From an uncultured Clostridia bacterium (lineage in GTDB: Bacteria; Bacillota; Clostridia; TANB77; CAG-508): a stretch of DNA of 43,244 bases. A program made the position numbers and the translations under genes. A model generated the notes under the pieces. The model was not told the origin of the DNA. It did not search any database and was given only the letters and a program-made list of their open reading frames with translations. Within the stretch, counting starts at the first letter, position 1. Every line of letters starts with the position of its first letter. This document shows positions 17,482 through 26,172 of this stretch, piece after piece. The stretch is taken from the NCBI GenBank assembly GCA_947589835.1, contig CANQCT010000007.1, positions 1 through 43,244 on the forward strand, given 5' to 3'.

Positions 17482-18924
17482 TTATAGTTTTTCAGCTAAA
17501 ATTCTAGCCATTTGAACTCCTGAGGCTGAGGCCATCATTAAACCTCTTGTCATTCCTCCGCCATCTCCAATAGAATATAAGCCTTTTACACTAGATTCAA
17601 AATTGTTATTTATAACTACTTGATTGCTATAAAACTTAATTTCTGGTGCATATAAAAGGTTATCTGGGTTTGCAAAGCCTTCAATTACTTTATCCATACT
17701 ACGAATAAAGTTTAAAATATCTGTCATAGTACGATAGCCTATTGCATAAGTAATATCTCCTGGTACTGCTGATTTTAATGTTGGAACCACACTGTTTTTG
17801 CTTAGTTCTTGCTCCCAAGTTCTTTTTCCACGGTAAATATCTCCTAACCTTTGTACTAAAATGTTTCCATCACCTAATTCATTTAAGTTTTTAGCTACAT
17901 TTCTACCATAATCAATAGGCTTATTAAATGGATATGTAAAATGATGTGAAACTAAAATAGCTAGGTTAGTGTTTGTACTTTTTCTTTCTTTATATGAATG
18001 GCCGTTTACTAAGCTTAAGTTATTATCATATACTTCTGATGCAACAAACCCACTTGGATTTTGGCAAAATGTTCTTACTTTATCATTAAATGGGCTAGGT
18101 CTGCCAATGAACTTTCCTTCATACATATATGTATTAATATCTTTCATAATTTCATCTGGAAGCTCATAGCGTACGCCAATATCTACAATGCCAGATGAAG
18201 TTTTAATTTTATGTTTTTCGCACATATTTACAAGCCAGTTAGCGCCTTTTCTTCCTACTGCTATAACTACATTGTTTGCATATATTTCTTCTACTTTTGC
18301 ATCTTCATTCATAAGTTCGCTAGAAGGCTTTATTTTTACACCTTTAATTTCATTTTTTTCTATTATTAAGTCATCTACTATTGTTTGATACATTATTTCG
18401 ATTTTATGCTCTTGTAAATAGTCTTCTAATTTTTTATATAATTCGTGGGCTTTTTCTGTTCCTAAGTGGCGAATTGGGATATTAATTAAAGTAATGCCTT
18501 CTTTTTTTGCTTTAGTATATATTTCTTTAATTTCTTCTTTGTGCTCTGTTCCTTCAAGCTTTGGATCTGCACCAAATTTCAAATAAATTTTATCTGTATA
18601 ATCTATTAATTCTTTAGTTTTTGGCACGCCAATATATTCATGTAAAATTCCACCTACATAAATATCGTCATCTTCATCATTATATAAAGATAATTTTCCG
18701 TCTGAAAAGGCTCCTGCACCTGAAAATCCACTTGTAATATTGCAAAATGGCTTACACTTAATGCAATTTCCTGTTTTATCAATTGGGCAGTATCTATCTT
18801 CTACTTTTTTTCCTTGCTCAATTAGTAAAATTTTTTTATCTTTATGAAGCTGAATTAGTTCATAAGCCATAAATATTGAGCTAGGTCCTGCTCCAACTAC
18901 AATAACATCATATTTTTCTTTCAT
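17482..18924 (-). CDS. FAD-dependent dehydrogenase family protein (COG2509-like)
   Basis: 480 aa. An N-terminal Rossmann motif VVGAGPSSIFMAYEL binds FAD. A Cys-rich stretch (CPIDKTGNCIKCKPFC, about 47-62) and SGFSGAGAFSDGKLSL follow, typical of this family of NAD(FAD)-utilising dehydrogenases. The C-terminal FAD-contact segment reads LYSIGDGGGMTRGLMMASASG. The physiological substrate is unknown. The ATG follows GGAG. It is cytoplasmic with no transmembrane segment. Confidence 0.85.
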   Translation of the reverse strand: MKEKYDVIVVGAGPSSIFMAYELIQLHKDKKILLIEQGKKVEDRYCPIDKTGNCIKCKPFCNITSGFSGAGAFSDGKLSLYNDEDDDIYVGGILHEYIGVPKTKELIDYTDKIYLKFGADPKLEGTEHKEEIKEIYTKAKKEGITLINIPIRHLGTEKAHELYKKLEDYLQEHKIEIMYQTIVDDLIIEKNEIKGVKIKPSSELMNEDAKVEEIYANNVVIAVGRKGANWLVNMCEKHKIKTSSGIVDIGVRYELPDEIMKDINTYMYEGKFIGRPSPFNDKVRTFCQNPSGFVASEVYDNNLSLVNGHSYKERKSTNTNLAILVSHHFTYPFNKPIDYGRNVAKNLNELGDGNILVQRLGDIYRGKRTWEQELSKNSVVPTLKSAVPGDITYAIGYRTMTDILNFIRSMDKVIEGFANPDNLLYAPEIKFYSNQVVINNNFESSVKGLYSIGDGGGMTRGLMMASASGVQMARILAEKL

Positions 18925-19021
18925 ATTTTTACTCCTACTAATGTTTTAATATTTTCTGCTTTCGTACATTTTAATTTACTTAAAGTTTATCATTTTATAA
19001 CTCAAAAAACAAGATACAAAA

Positions 19022-19084
19022 TTTTATATAACTTTTAACAAATTTCATACATCTTTTAGTAAATTTTATATATCTTTTAACAAA
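19022..19084. repeat. 21-bp imperfect tandem repeat at the 3' end of addA
   Basis: Three units of about 21 bp share CTTTTA(A/G)(C/T)AAA, aligned at 19032, 19053 and 19074. The last unit overlaps the addA stop codon at 19066. The repeat probably arose by local duplication of the gene end. Confidence 0.65.
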
Positions 19085-22000
19085 TAAAGTTCTGCTTTGG
19101 TAACTTTTTTTCCGGTTGCAGATTCTAATGCTTTTTTGTATAGTTCTAATTGCACTTTATATTTTTCGTTTAATTTTTGCCTTGAATCCTTTTCTTTTCC
19201 AACATAATCTGTTTTAAAATCTATTAAAATTAGCTCATCTTTTTGATTAATGTAATATAAATCAATTATACCTTGTACTAAAATAGTTTTTGTAGAGCCT
19301 TGTTCTTTTGCTTCTTTTATTACTTCGCTTGCTGGCAAACTTATATAAAATGGCTGTTCTTTGTGGATTTCTTTTGCCTCTTTTAATTCTTTAAATAAAT
19401 CTGATTTTGTATAATGGTAAATTAAGTTTATATCTATTGCTCCCGCTTCTTTTTCAGTAATAATTTCTTTTTCTACTAAGCTTTGCACTAATGCTTTAAT
19501 GCTTTCCATGGTGTAGTTTTGCTTTTCATCTAATTTTTGAATACATAAGTGTACTAAGCTTCCTTTTTTTGCGCTTGAAATAATTTCTCGCTCTTGTAAA
19601 AACTTAGGAACCATTTCTTTAAAAGAATTATTTTTTGTGTTTTGATTTTCTAAATTTTGCAATTCTTTAACATCAATGCTATTTTCATAATTTTCTAGCT
19701 CTTCTAGCTTCATTTTTTCTTGTTTAATGTTTGTTACTGAGGTTTTTGTTGGCAAATATGTATCTATTAAGTGTGAATATTTCCACTCTAAAGTATTTTT
19801 TAAAGTTTCCTGCATTTTTACAGCTTCTTCTTTTGTAGTGTTACTTAGGCTTTCTTCAATTTTTTGTAATATGTCAATTGCTTCTTCTTGTTCGCCTTTT
19901 TTTAGTAATTCTAATAGTTCTGTTTTAGAATATGTTTTCATTGTAACTATTTCTTTTAAAGGAATTTGTTTTCCTTTTAGTGTAATAGTAGTTCCTCTTC
20001 CTAATAAATATACATATAAAAGCCAATCTAAATATGACTTTCCTTTTTGAATAAGTTTATAATCTAATTTTATGTTTTCAGAGTTTTTAGTTTCACTTTC
20101 TAATCTTATGTTTTCAGAGTTTTTAGTTTCACCTTCTAATTCTATGTTTTCACTATTTTGCAATTTATAAAGTGCAAGCTCTTGTTTTTTTAATTCTAAT
20201 TCTTTTTCAAAGTCTTTGCTTCTACCTGTAATAAATAGCTTTTCTTTTGCCCTTGTTAGCGCAACATACAAAATTCTTTCTTCTTCTGAAAGAGTTTCTT
20301 GCTTCATTTTTATTTTTATTGCTTCTTTAGCTAATGTGTTGTATTTTATTCTTTTTTCACTATTTATTAGTGTTGGGCCAAATCCAAGGTCTTGATGTAA
20401 TAAAATGCTATCATTTAAGTCTTTTAAGTTAAACCTTTTTTGTGTATTACATAAAAATACTACTGGAAATTCTAGTCCTTTGCTTTTATGTATGCTCATT
20501 ATTCTAATAACATCATCATTTTCGCCTATTAGCCTTGATGGCGATAGGTCTCCATTTTGCTTTTTTAATTTTTCTATGAAATGTATAAAATTAAATAACC
20601 CTTTATAACTTGCTGTTTCATATTGCTTTGCTTTTTCAAATAAATTTTTTAGGTTTGCTTGCCTCATTGCACCATTTGGAAGTAAGCCTACATATTGGTA
20701 ATAACCTGTATCTAAGTATATTTGCCAAATAAGTTCATCAAGTGGCATATACTTTTCTTTTTGTTTCCAGCTTTCTAGTTTTGCTATTATATTTTCTATT
20801 TTTATTTTTAAACTCTCGCTTGCAGAAAGTCTTGCTTTTACTAAAGCTTCGTAAAAGCTACAGTTTCTATCTGTAAGTCTTATTTCAATTAAATCATTAT
20901 CTGTAAAGTTTCCAATTATAGATCTAAGCACCACTACTAAAGGAATATCTTGCAATGGATTATCTATAATTTTTAAAACTGAAAGTATAGTTTCAATTTC
21001 TACTGTTCCTAAATATGAGTTTGAACTATCACTGAATACTGGCAAGTTTAGGTCTGAAACTTCTTTTTCATATATAGGTGCCACTGTAGATGTTGCTCTT
21101 AGTAAAATAACAATATCTTTTGGTTTAATTGGTCTATAGCCTACCTTTTTATCATAAACCATATAACCACTTTTTAAGAGTTCTTGTATTTTATTTGCTA
21201 CAAGTCTAGCCTCTAGTACTTCATCTTCAACTCTTTCTTGTTCTTCATCGTCTTCTTCATTTTGTTCATCTTTAATTTCTGTTGTTACTGGGCTCTGTGC
21301 TTCATTTTTAGCTGCTGTTGTTATAGTGTTTTGTACTTTGCCTTTATTTGCTGTTGTTATAGGGTTTTGTGCTTTGCCTTTATTCTCTGTTGTTATAGGC
21401 GCTTCTTCTTTTTTAAATACTGTTGTACTTTCTTCTTGCTCTTTTAAGTCTATTATTAGCATTTCTGCTATTCCTGCGTAATTGCTATGTTGATTTTGAG
21501 GTATTTCTTTTATTGTTAATTCGTTCTTTTCTATGTTTTCGCTTTCTGTACCCTTATTATCTTGATCTATTTCTGGCTCAGGATAATTTGCACCATAATT
21601 TAAATATTCTGTTTCATTGTACAAAATATCTCCAAGCTGTTTTGACATAATAGCTTCAAATACTAAATTAGTAAAGTCTAATATGTTTTTTCTACTTCTA
21701 AAGTTACGAAATAGCTGAATTTTTAGTCCATTTTTTGCTGTTTGTTCTTCTTTTAGTTTATAATTTTCATATTTATTTAAAAATAATTCTGGTTTTGCCC
21801 CTCTAAATTTATAAATGCTTTGTTTTACATCTCCAACCATAAATATATTATTTCCGTTTGAAATACTTGTTAAAATAGCTTCTTGCACTAAGTTACTATC
21901 TTGATATTCATCTACTGCTATTTCTAAAAACTTTTCTTGATATTTTTTAGCTGCTTCTGTTTTTTCTTCATTATTTCCCACTAAAATTTTTAAAGCAAAG

Positions 22001-23094
22001 TGTTCTATATCATTAAAATCCATACAATTTTTTTCTTTTTTACGTTGTGCAAAATCTTTTGAAAATTCTAATACCAAACTACATAAATTAGTTAAAATTG
22101 GAAGTAATTTTTCAAAGTCAGAATTTATAGAATATGAATCCCTAGGAACTATTTTTGCTACTTTTTCATTTATTTTCTTTTTTACTTTATCTCTTAAAGC
22201 TTTTGCTTCTTCTTTTAATTCAAGAGTAACACCTTTATCTACTGGCCACTTTTTAAATAAATCACTGTTTTGCAATTTTTGATATGTAGTATCCCACGAA
22301 TCTGAAGTTTCTAAAATATCTTGCAAGTTTATTATATCTTCTGCTATTGTTTGTGTAAACTTTGCAAGTTCTATGTATTTATACATATTGTTATGCATAC
22401 CTTGAAGCCATAAAATTGCTTCTTCTATTTCTTCTTTTACATATTTAAGCAAAATTTTACCCCATACTGTAGCGCCAAAATCTTGCTCTTTGGAAACTTT
22501 AAATTCTTGCAATTTTTCTTGTAACCATTTTTCAGGAAATGGACTGCTTTGAATAAAATCATATATAGTTAGAACTAGCTCTTGAAGTGCCTCATCTCCA
22601 TGATAACTTGCATAAGTTTCTAAAAGATTTATAAACTCTTTATTATTTTCTTCATATTTTTGTTCAAACAAGTCATCTAAAGTGTCCTGCTTTAGCAAAG
22701 CAATTTCTGCAGTATCTGCTATTCTAAAATTGCTTGGCATATCTATTTCATAAAAATTATTACGTATAACATCTAGGCAAAATGAGTGAATTGTACAAAT
22801 GCTTGCTTTGTTTAAAAGTGTAATTTGCCTTTGTAAATGAATATTTTGTGGGTCTTTTTCTAATTGTTTGTAAATTGCTTCTAATATTCTTTCTCTCATT
22901 TCACTTGCAGCTGCATTGGTGAAGGTTACTACTAACATGCTATTTATATCCATTTTTTCATCAATTATTTTGTGAATAATTCTTTCAACAAGCACAGCAG
23001 TTTTACCACTACCTGCGGCAGCAGCTACTAAAATATTTGAGCCTTTTTCTTCTATGGCTTGCAATTGTTCGTTGGTCCATTTTACATCTGACAT
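19066..23094 (-). CDS. addA: ATP-dependent helicase/nuclease subunit AddA
   Basis: 1342 aa, the UvrD-type helicase and RecB-family nuclease subunit of the AddAB end-resection complex. Walker A AAAGSGKTAVLVERI is near residue 22, Walker B reads VDEYQDSN, then GDVKQSIYKFRGA, HKSKGLEFPVVF and YVALTRAKEKL. The C-terminal nuclease motif is LILIDFKTDYVG. Two low-complexity inserts make it longer than usual: an ITT-rich repeat near 565-610 and an 11-residue SENI repeat near 995-1025. AddB is not adjacent. The ATG follows GGAG. Confidence 0.95.
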   Translation of the reverse strand: MSDVKWTNEQLQAIEEKGSNILVAAAAGSGKTAVLVERIIHKIIDEKMDINSMLVVTFTNAAASEMRERILEAIYKQLEKDPQNIHLQRQITLLNKASICTIHSFCLDVIRNNFYEIDMPSNFRIADTAEIALLKQDTLDDLFEQKYEENNKEFINLLETYASYHGDEALQELVLTIYDFIQSSPFPEKWLQEKLQEFKVSKEQDFGATVWGKILLKYVKEEIEEAILWLQGMHNNMYKYIELAKFTQTIAEDIINLQDILETSDSWDTTYQKLQNSDLFKKWPVDKGVTLELKEEAKALRDKVKKKINEKVAKIVPRDSYSINSDFEKLLPILTNLCSLVLEFSKDFAQRKKEKNCMDFNDIEHFALKILVGNNEEKTEAAKKYQEKFLEIAVDEYQDSNLVQEAILTSISNGNNIFMVGDVKQSIYKFRGAKPELFLNKYENYKLKEEQTAKNGLKIQLFRNFRSRKNILDFTNLVFEAIMSKQLGDILYNETEYLNYGANYPEPEIDQDNKGTESENIEKNELTIKEIPQNQHSNYAGIAEMLIIDLKEQEESTTVFKKEEAPITTENKGKAQNPITTANKGKVQNTITTAAKNEAQSPVTTEIKDEQNEEDDEEQERVEDEVLEARLVANKIQELLKSGYMVYDKKVGYRPIKPKDIVILLRATSTVAPIYEKEVSDLNLPVFSDSSNSYLGTVEIETILSVLKIIDNPLQDIPLVVVLRSIIGNFTDNDLIEIRLTDRNCSFYEALVKARLSASESLKIKIENIIAKLESWKQKEKYMPLDELIWQIYLDTGYYQYVGLLPNGAMRQANLKNLFEKAKQYETASYKGLFNFIHFIEKLKKQNGDLSPSRLIGENDDVIRIMSIHKSKGLEFPVVFLCNTQKRFNLKDLNDSILLHQDLGFGPTLINSEKRIKYNTLAKEAIKIKMKQETLSEEERILYVALTRAKEKLFITGRSKDFEKELELKKQELALYKLQNSENIELEGETKNSENIRLESETKNSENIKLDYKLIQKGKSYLDWLLYVYLLGRGTTITLKGKQIPLKEIVTMKTYSKTELLELLKKGEQEEAIDILQKIEESLSNTTKEEAVKMQETLKNTLEWKYSHLIDTYLPTKTSVTNIKQEKMKLEELENYENSIDVKELQNLENQNTKNNSFKEMVPKFLQEREIISSAKKGSLVHLCIQKLDEKQNYTMESIKALVQSLVEKEIITEKEAGAIDINLIYHYTKSDLFKELKEAKEIHKEQPFYISLPASEVIKEAKEQGSTKTILVQGIIDLYYINQKDELILIDFKTDYVGKEKDSRQKLNEKYKVQLELYKKALESATGKKVTKAELYLLKDI

Positions 23095-23189
23095 AGGGGT
23101 TACTCCTTTTTGCCTTTTTTGATGCTATAATTATATATTAAGTTAATGGACTTTTCAATGTTTTTGATTGAATACGTTAAGATTAAAAT

Positions 23190-23389
23190 TTATAGAAAAT
23201 TTAAAAAATCATCTAATTCAACGTTTGCTTGTTCTAAGATGCTTTTTCGTAGTATAGTTCTAAAGCTTCTTTTAAATTTTTGATAGCCTCTTCAATGGTT
23301 TTACCTTGTGATGCAATATTATTATCTATACATTTCGCTACATACCAATTTTCTTCTTTTTGAATAATAACATTATATTTTGCACTCAT
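23190..23389 (-). pseudogene. HicB/UPF0150-type antitoxin, truncated
   Basis: A GGAGG-led ATG at 23389 opens a HicB-like domain: MSAKYNVIIQKEENWYVAK, then NNIASQGKTIEEA and NLKEALELYY. It stops after 51 codons (TAG at 23234-23236). A -1 shift would allow 18 more residues to a TAA at 23190-23192, suggesting a recent frameshift, although that tail does not match the normal HicB C-terminus. No HicA toxin is visible nearby. There is no CGG in it, so it differs from the dnaE and recG sites. Confidence 0.6.
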
Positions 23390-23392
23390 ATT

Positions 23393-23500
23393 TTACCTCC
23401 TCTTTAGTAATGCGATTGCCAAATCACTTACTATTAGCCCATAGGAGTTTTTACTAGAAGTTTTTTTACCGACCACTGGTAGAATCAGTGGTTTTTTCAA
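23393..23500 (-). CDS. Possible 35-residue ORF coupled to the HicB fragment
   Basis: A TTG-started frame (LKKPLILPVVGKK..., ending LAIALLKRR) whose TAA overlaps the HicB ribosome binding site, so translation could be coupled. The palindrome ACCACTG...CAGTGGT (about 23474-23493) lies within it, with a T-run on the plus strand. No Shine-Dalgarno is seen. It may be the residue of a lost toxin gene or non-coding. Confidence 0.25.
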   Translation of the reverse strand: MKKPLILPVVGKKTSSKNSYGLIVSDLAIALLKRR

Positions 23501-23566
23501 GCTAAAAGCGCCAAAAAAACGACTCGAGTTTAATTTCTTAAACTAAAAGCAAAAATTTTTATATTT

Positions 23567-24379
23567 TTACAACTCAACAATATATTTTTTTATTGTTTTT
23601 AATATATTTGATATACTTTGTCCTGTCCAATTATTATTATTAGATAAATTTCGAATAAACATCTTATCACTTAAAATCATATTTATTATACTTGAAATAT
23701 CTTCTTTGTTATTTATTTCAATATCTGTATCAAATATTAAAATCTTCATATAATCAGAAATTAGTTTTTTATCTAAATTTCCTTCTGTAATTAGCCAATA
23801 TAAATCAAATATATCTCTATATCTAGTAGAAAGTGGTCCAAATTTTAATAATGGAACTAATTTTTCTACAAATATTTGCTCTTTTGGATTAACCAAAAAA
23901 CTAATGTTATCATCAATTATTTTAGTATCTAACAATAATGTATCTTGTAAAATATCTATATGTTTATGTACTCCAATATCTAATTTTATATGATAGCTTT
24001 TATTATAATTATCAGATATTGTAACTGTTAATCTCTTTCCATGATAGTCTTGATGAGATAATTCTTCAATATTATCTTTATCAATTTCTAACTTAAAACC
24101 ATCAATATTATCAAGTTTTCCTAATTCCATAAATATATTAACTATATTATCTGTTGCAATAGACATATTTATTAAATCCATATCAATATCTATTGTTGCT
24201 CTACGAATATTCTGTGTTAAATGGAACATTACAACTCCACCTTTAATTGTTATTTTATCACTATATTTTGAATTATAAATTCTATTTATAATAATATCTT
24301 GACATACTTTTGAAATTGCATAGTTTCTGGTATAGCCACCTTTTATATACTCATTTACACATTCTTGTAAACTATTCAT
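23567..24379 (-). CDS. AbiEii/AbiGii-type nucleotidyltransferase toxin
   Basis: 270 aa. The toxin of a type IV (AbiE) toxin-antitoxin system; family members are nucleotidyltransferases that modify tRNA. Visible motifs: ITIKGGVVMFHL (about 44-55), the acidic RATIDIDMDLI, LDIGVHKH, the conserved helix EKLVPLLKFGPLSTRYRD, and IFDLYWL. The start ATG overlaps the antitoxin stop (ATGTAATG), so expression is coupled. AbiE can protect against phage and stabilise DNA. Confidence 0.9.
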   Translation of the reverse strand: MNSLQECVNEYIKGGYTRNYAISKVCQDIIINRIYNSKYSDKITIKGGVVMFHLTQNIRRATIDIDMDLINMSIATDNIVNIFMELGKLDNIDGFKLEIDKDNIEELSHQDYHGKRLTVTISDNYNKSYHIKLDIGVHKHIDILQDTLLLDTKIIDDNISFLVNPKEQIFVEKLVPLLKFGPLSTRYRDIFDLYWLITEGNLDKKLISDYMKILIFDTDIEINNKEDISSIINMILSDKMFIRNLSNNNNWTGQSISNILKTIKKYIVEL

Positions 24380-24918
24380 TACATTACCTCCGTTTCAATG
24401 TTTTTCATTATATATGAATTATTAAAGTTTTGAGCATACTTATATAACTTAATAAAATTTAATTTATCTTTAATTTTTCTATAATTATTCAAAACTTCTT
24501 TATATAGTTCATATGGCAATTTTGATTTATATCTTATAAGCTCAATTAACATTCTTTCTTTATCATATATATTGACTTCTGTATCTTCAATTTTCATTTT
24601 TGTTAATCCAATATCTAGTAATTCTTTTTTTGTAAAAATTTGTTTTATTGATTTGTTCTCTATATTTCTTGCTTTTTTATCTGTAGCTAAATAATAGTAA
24701 TCTGGTATTTTATCCGTTAGTTCATAATAGAAGAAAGCACTATTTAAAGTCAATATTGCTTTAGAATATTTCTTTGTTATTATTGCTAATTCACTTGGAT
24801 ATTCTTCATTTGAATAAATCCCTTTTTCAATTTTATACAATTCATTATTAACAACTTTCTTTTCTATTTGATACCTGTTTAATCCACTCTCTAACAATTC
24901 TTTATAATAATATACCAT
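24379..24918 (-). CDS. AbiEi-type antitoxin / transcriptional repressor
   Basis: 179 aa. The N-terminal winged-helix part (LLESGLNRYQIEKKVVNNEL then KIEKGIY) matches AbiEi antitoxins. The rest (ALLTLNSAFFYYELTDK-like region, then KERMLIELIRYKSKLPYELYK) fits the antitoxin C-terminal domain. AbiEi represses its own promoter and counteracts AbiEii. The ATG follows GAGGGG. A textbook promoter overlapped by a 17-bp inverted repeat lies directly upstream. Confidence 0.85.
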   Translation of the reverse strand: MVYYYKELLESGLNRYQIEKKVVNNELYKIEKGIYSNEEYPSELAIITKKYSKAILTLNSAFFYYELTDKIPDYYYLATDKKARNIENKSIKQIFTKKELLDIGLTKMKIEDTEVNIYDKERMLIELIRYKSKLPYELYKEVLNNYRKIKDKLNFIKLYKYAQNFNNSYIMKNIETEVM

Positions 24919-24935
24919 TATTTCTGCCCCTCTTT

Positions 24936-24986
24936 ATTATAAACACAAATGTCGGCTTTTGTCAAGTTGAAGCCGACATTTGTGTT
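24936..24986 (-). promoter_or_regulatory. Promoter and inverted-repeat operator of the AbiE operon
   Basis: On the minus strand -35 TTGACA (24960-24965) and -10 TATAAT (24936-24941) are separated by 18 bases. A perfect 17-bp inverted repeat (24942-24958 with 24970-24986, 11-base spacer) fills the spacer with one arm and lies just upstream of -35 with the other. That placement suits autorepression by AbiEi, which binds inverted repeats in its promoter in studied systems. Confidence 0.85.
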
Positions 24987-24995
24987 GAAATATTT

Positions 24996-25091
24996 TTATG
25001 TATAAATCAACTCATTTAATACTATTTCTTCGGCTTGTTGTTTAATTGAGTTCATAGTTCCAGTCCAATATAATGGCTCAGAGTCTTTCAT
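24996..25091 (-). CDS. 31-residue ORF, unresolved (possible gene fragment)
   Basis: It reads MKDSEPLYWTGTMNS and then IKQQAEEIVLNELIYT, ending 10 bases before the AbiE operator. The frame remains open upstream (…SSNLFLILM) with no ribosome binding site, so it may be the C-terminal scrap of a gene displaced by the AbiE cassette. I do not recognise the family. Confidence 0.3.
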   Translation of the reverse strand: MKDSEPLYWTGTMNSIKQQAEEIVLNELIYT

Positions 25092-25098
25092 TAGTATT

Positions 25099-25170
25099 AA
25101 AAAGAGGTTCGAGGAAACTTGAATCTCTTTTCTTAAATTAAAGCGGTCAATTATGTTATTATTGACCACT
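25099..25170 (-). terminator. Terminator region of the SpoIIQ-like gene
   Basis: Two hairpins follow the stop codon: GTGGTCAA/TTGACCGC (25142-25170), then AAAGAGATTC/GAACCTCTTT (25101-25130) ending in a T-run on the minus strand. The second has the shape of an intrinsic terminator. Confidence 0.6.
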
Positions 25171-25183
25171 TTATATATAATTT

Positions 25184-26044
25184 TTAATTCAAATATAATT
25201 CAGGATCTTGCTGTTCATTATCTTTTAGTAATTCAAAATGCAAATGTGGCTCATCTGATATTTCAAAAGCTGCACTATTTCCAACAGTTCCTATGCTTTG
25301 CCCTTGCTCTACCTTTTCTCCTTCTTTTACAAATTCTGTTGATAATAGGTTTGCATATACTGTTTTGTAACCATTTACATGTTCTATAATAACTGTTAAG
25401 CCATAGCGTGGATCATTTTTTATAGATGTTATAGTTCCTTCTGCAGATGCCTTTACAACTGATGTTTTTTCGGCTTGAATGTCTATTCCATTGTGTGTTG
25501 CCCAAATATCTAAAGTAGTAGAATATACTAATTTATTTTCTGCAAATTCTTTCATTATATCTCCAGCAACTGGCATTTTAAACTCTGGGTCTTTTACCTT
25601 TTCATCACTTTTAGTTTCTTCTTTATTTGTGCTTTTATTTATATCTGCTTTTTCATTTTTGCTTGAAGTATTACTTGTATTTGTATTGGTATTATTGGTT
25701 TGTGTTTTGTTTGTTTCTAAAGTACTTGTATTTACAGCTATTTTTTCTGTATTTTTAGAATTATTATTTGTTGTAGAACTTTCGCTTTGTGTATTTGCTT
25801 CTTCATTTTGCATTTCGTTAACTGTTTTTCCATAAGATGTACTTGTTTCTTCTATTTTTGTATTTCCAATGGAATTTGTATCTAATTTACTAAACTGTGT
25901 AGTGCTTGATAATCCATTACTATATACTAAGAATGTTACTATAAATACTATTATTGCAAGGGCTAAAACACTTCCTGTTATATATAACATTTTCTTTGTG
26001 TCAAAACCTTCTTCTACTGGTTTTCTCCTATTTTCTCTTCTCAT
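25184..26044 (-). CDS. spoIIQ: SpoIIQ-like M23 (LytM) peptidase-domain protein
   Basis: 286 aa. A single N-terminal transmembrane helix (about residues 14-40), a Ser/Thr/Asn-rich linker (about 45-150), then an M23/LytM domain. The zinc-site residues are present: HNGIDI and HLHFEL, so it may be catalytically competent as in clostridial SpoIIQ. SpoIIQ is made in the forespore and contacts SpoIIIAH across the intermembrane space during engulfment. The position after sigF and spoIID supports this. The gene symbol is inferred from context plus domain. GGAGG precedes the ATG. Confidence 0.8.
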   Translation of the reverse strand: MRRENRRKPVEEGFDTKKMLYITGSVLALAIIVFIVTFLVYSNGLSSTTQFSKLDTNSIGNTKIEETSTSYGKTVNEMQNEEANTQSESSTTNNNSKNTEKIAVNTSTLETNKTQTNNTNTNTSNTSSKNEKADINKSTNKEETKSDEKVKDPEFKMPVAGDIMKEFAENKLVYSTTLDIWATHNGIDIQAEKTSVVKASAEGTITSIKNDPRYGLTVIIEHVNGYKTVYANLLSTEFVKEGEKVEQGQSIGTVGNSAAFEISDEPHLHFELLKDNEQQDPELYLN

Positions 26045-26172
26045 AAAAATTATTCCTCCTTAATTTTTCATTAGTAACATTATTAACAATTTTTAAGAAA
26101 ATTATACAAAAAAACAAATTTAAAATTTACATTTTTTGTAACTTGAAAATGCTATATTTTGGCTTTCACTTT

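Noticed and set aside
23190..23389. HicB frameshift as another CGG-type event
   Set aside because: No CGG is present and the shift needed is -1, not +1; the tail does not match the family. It looks like simple decay.
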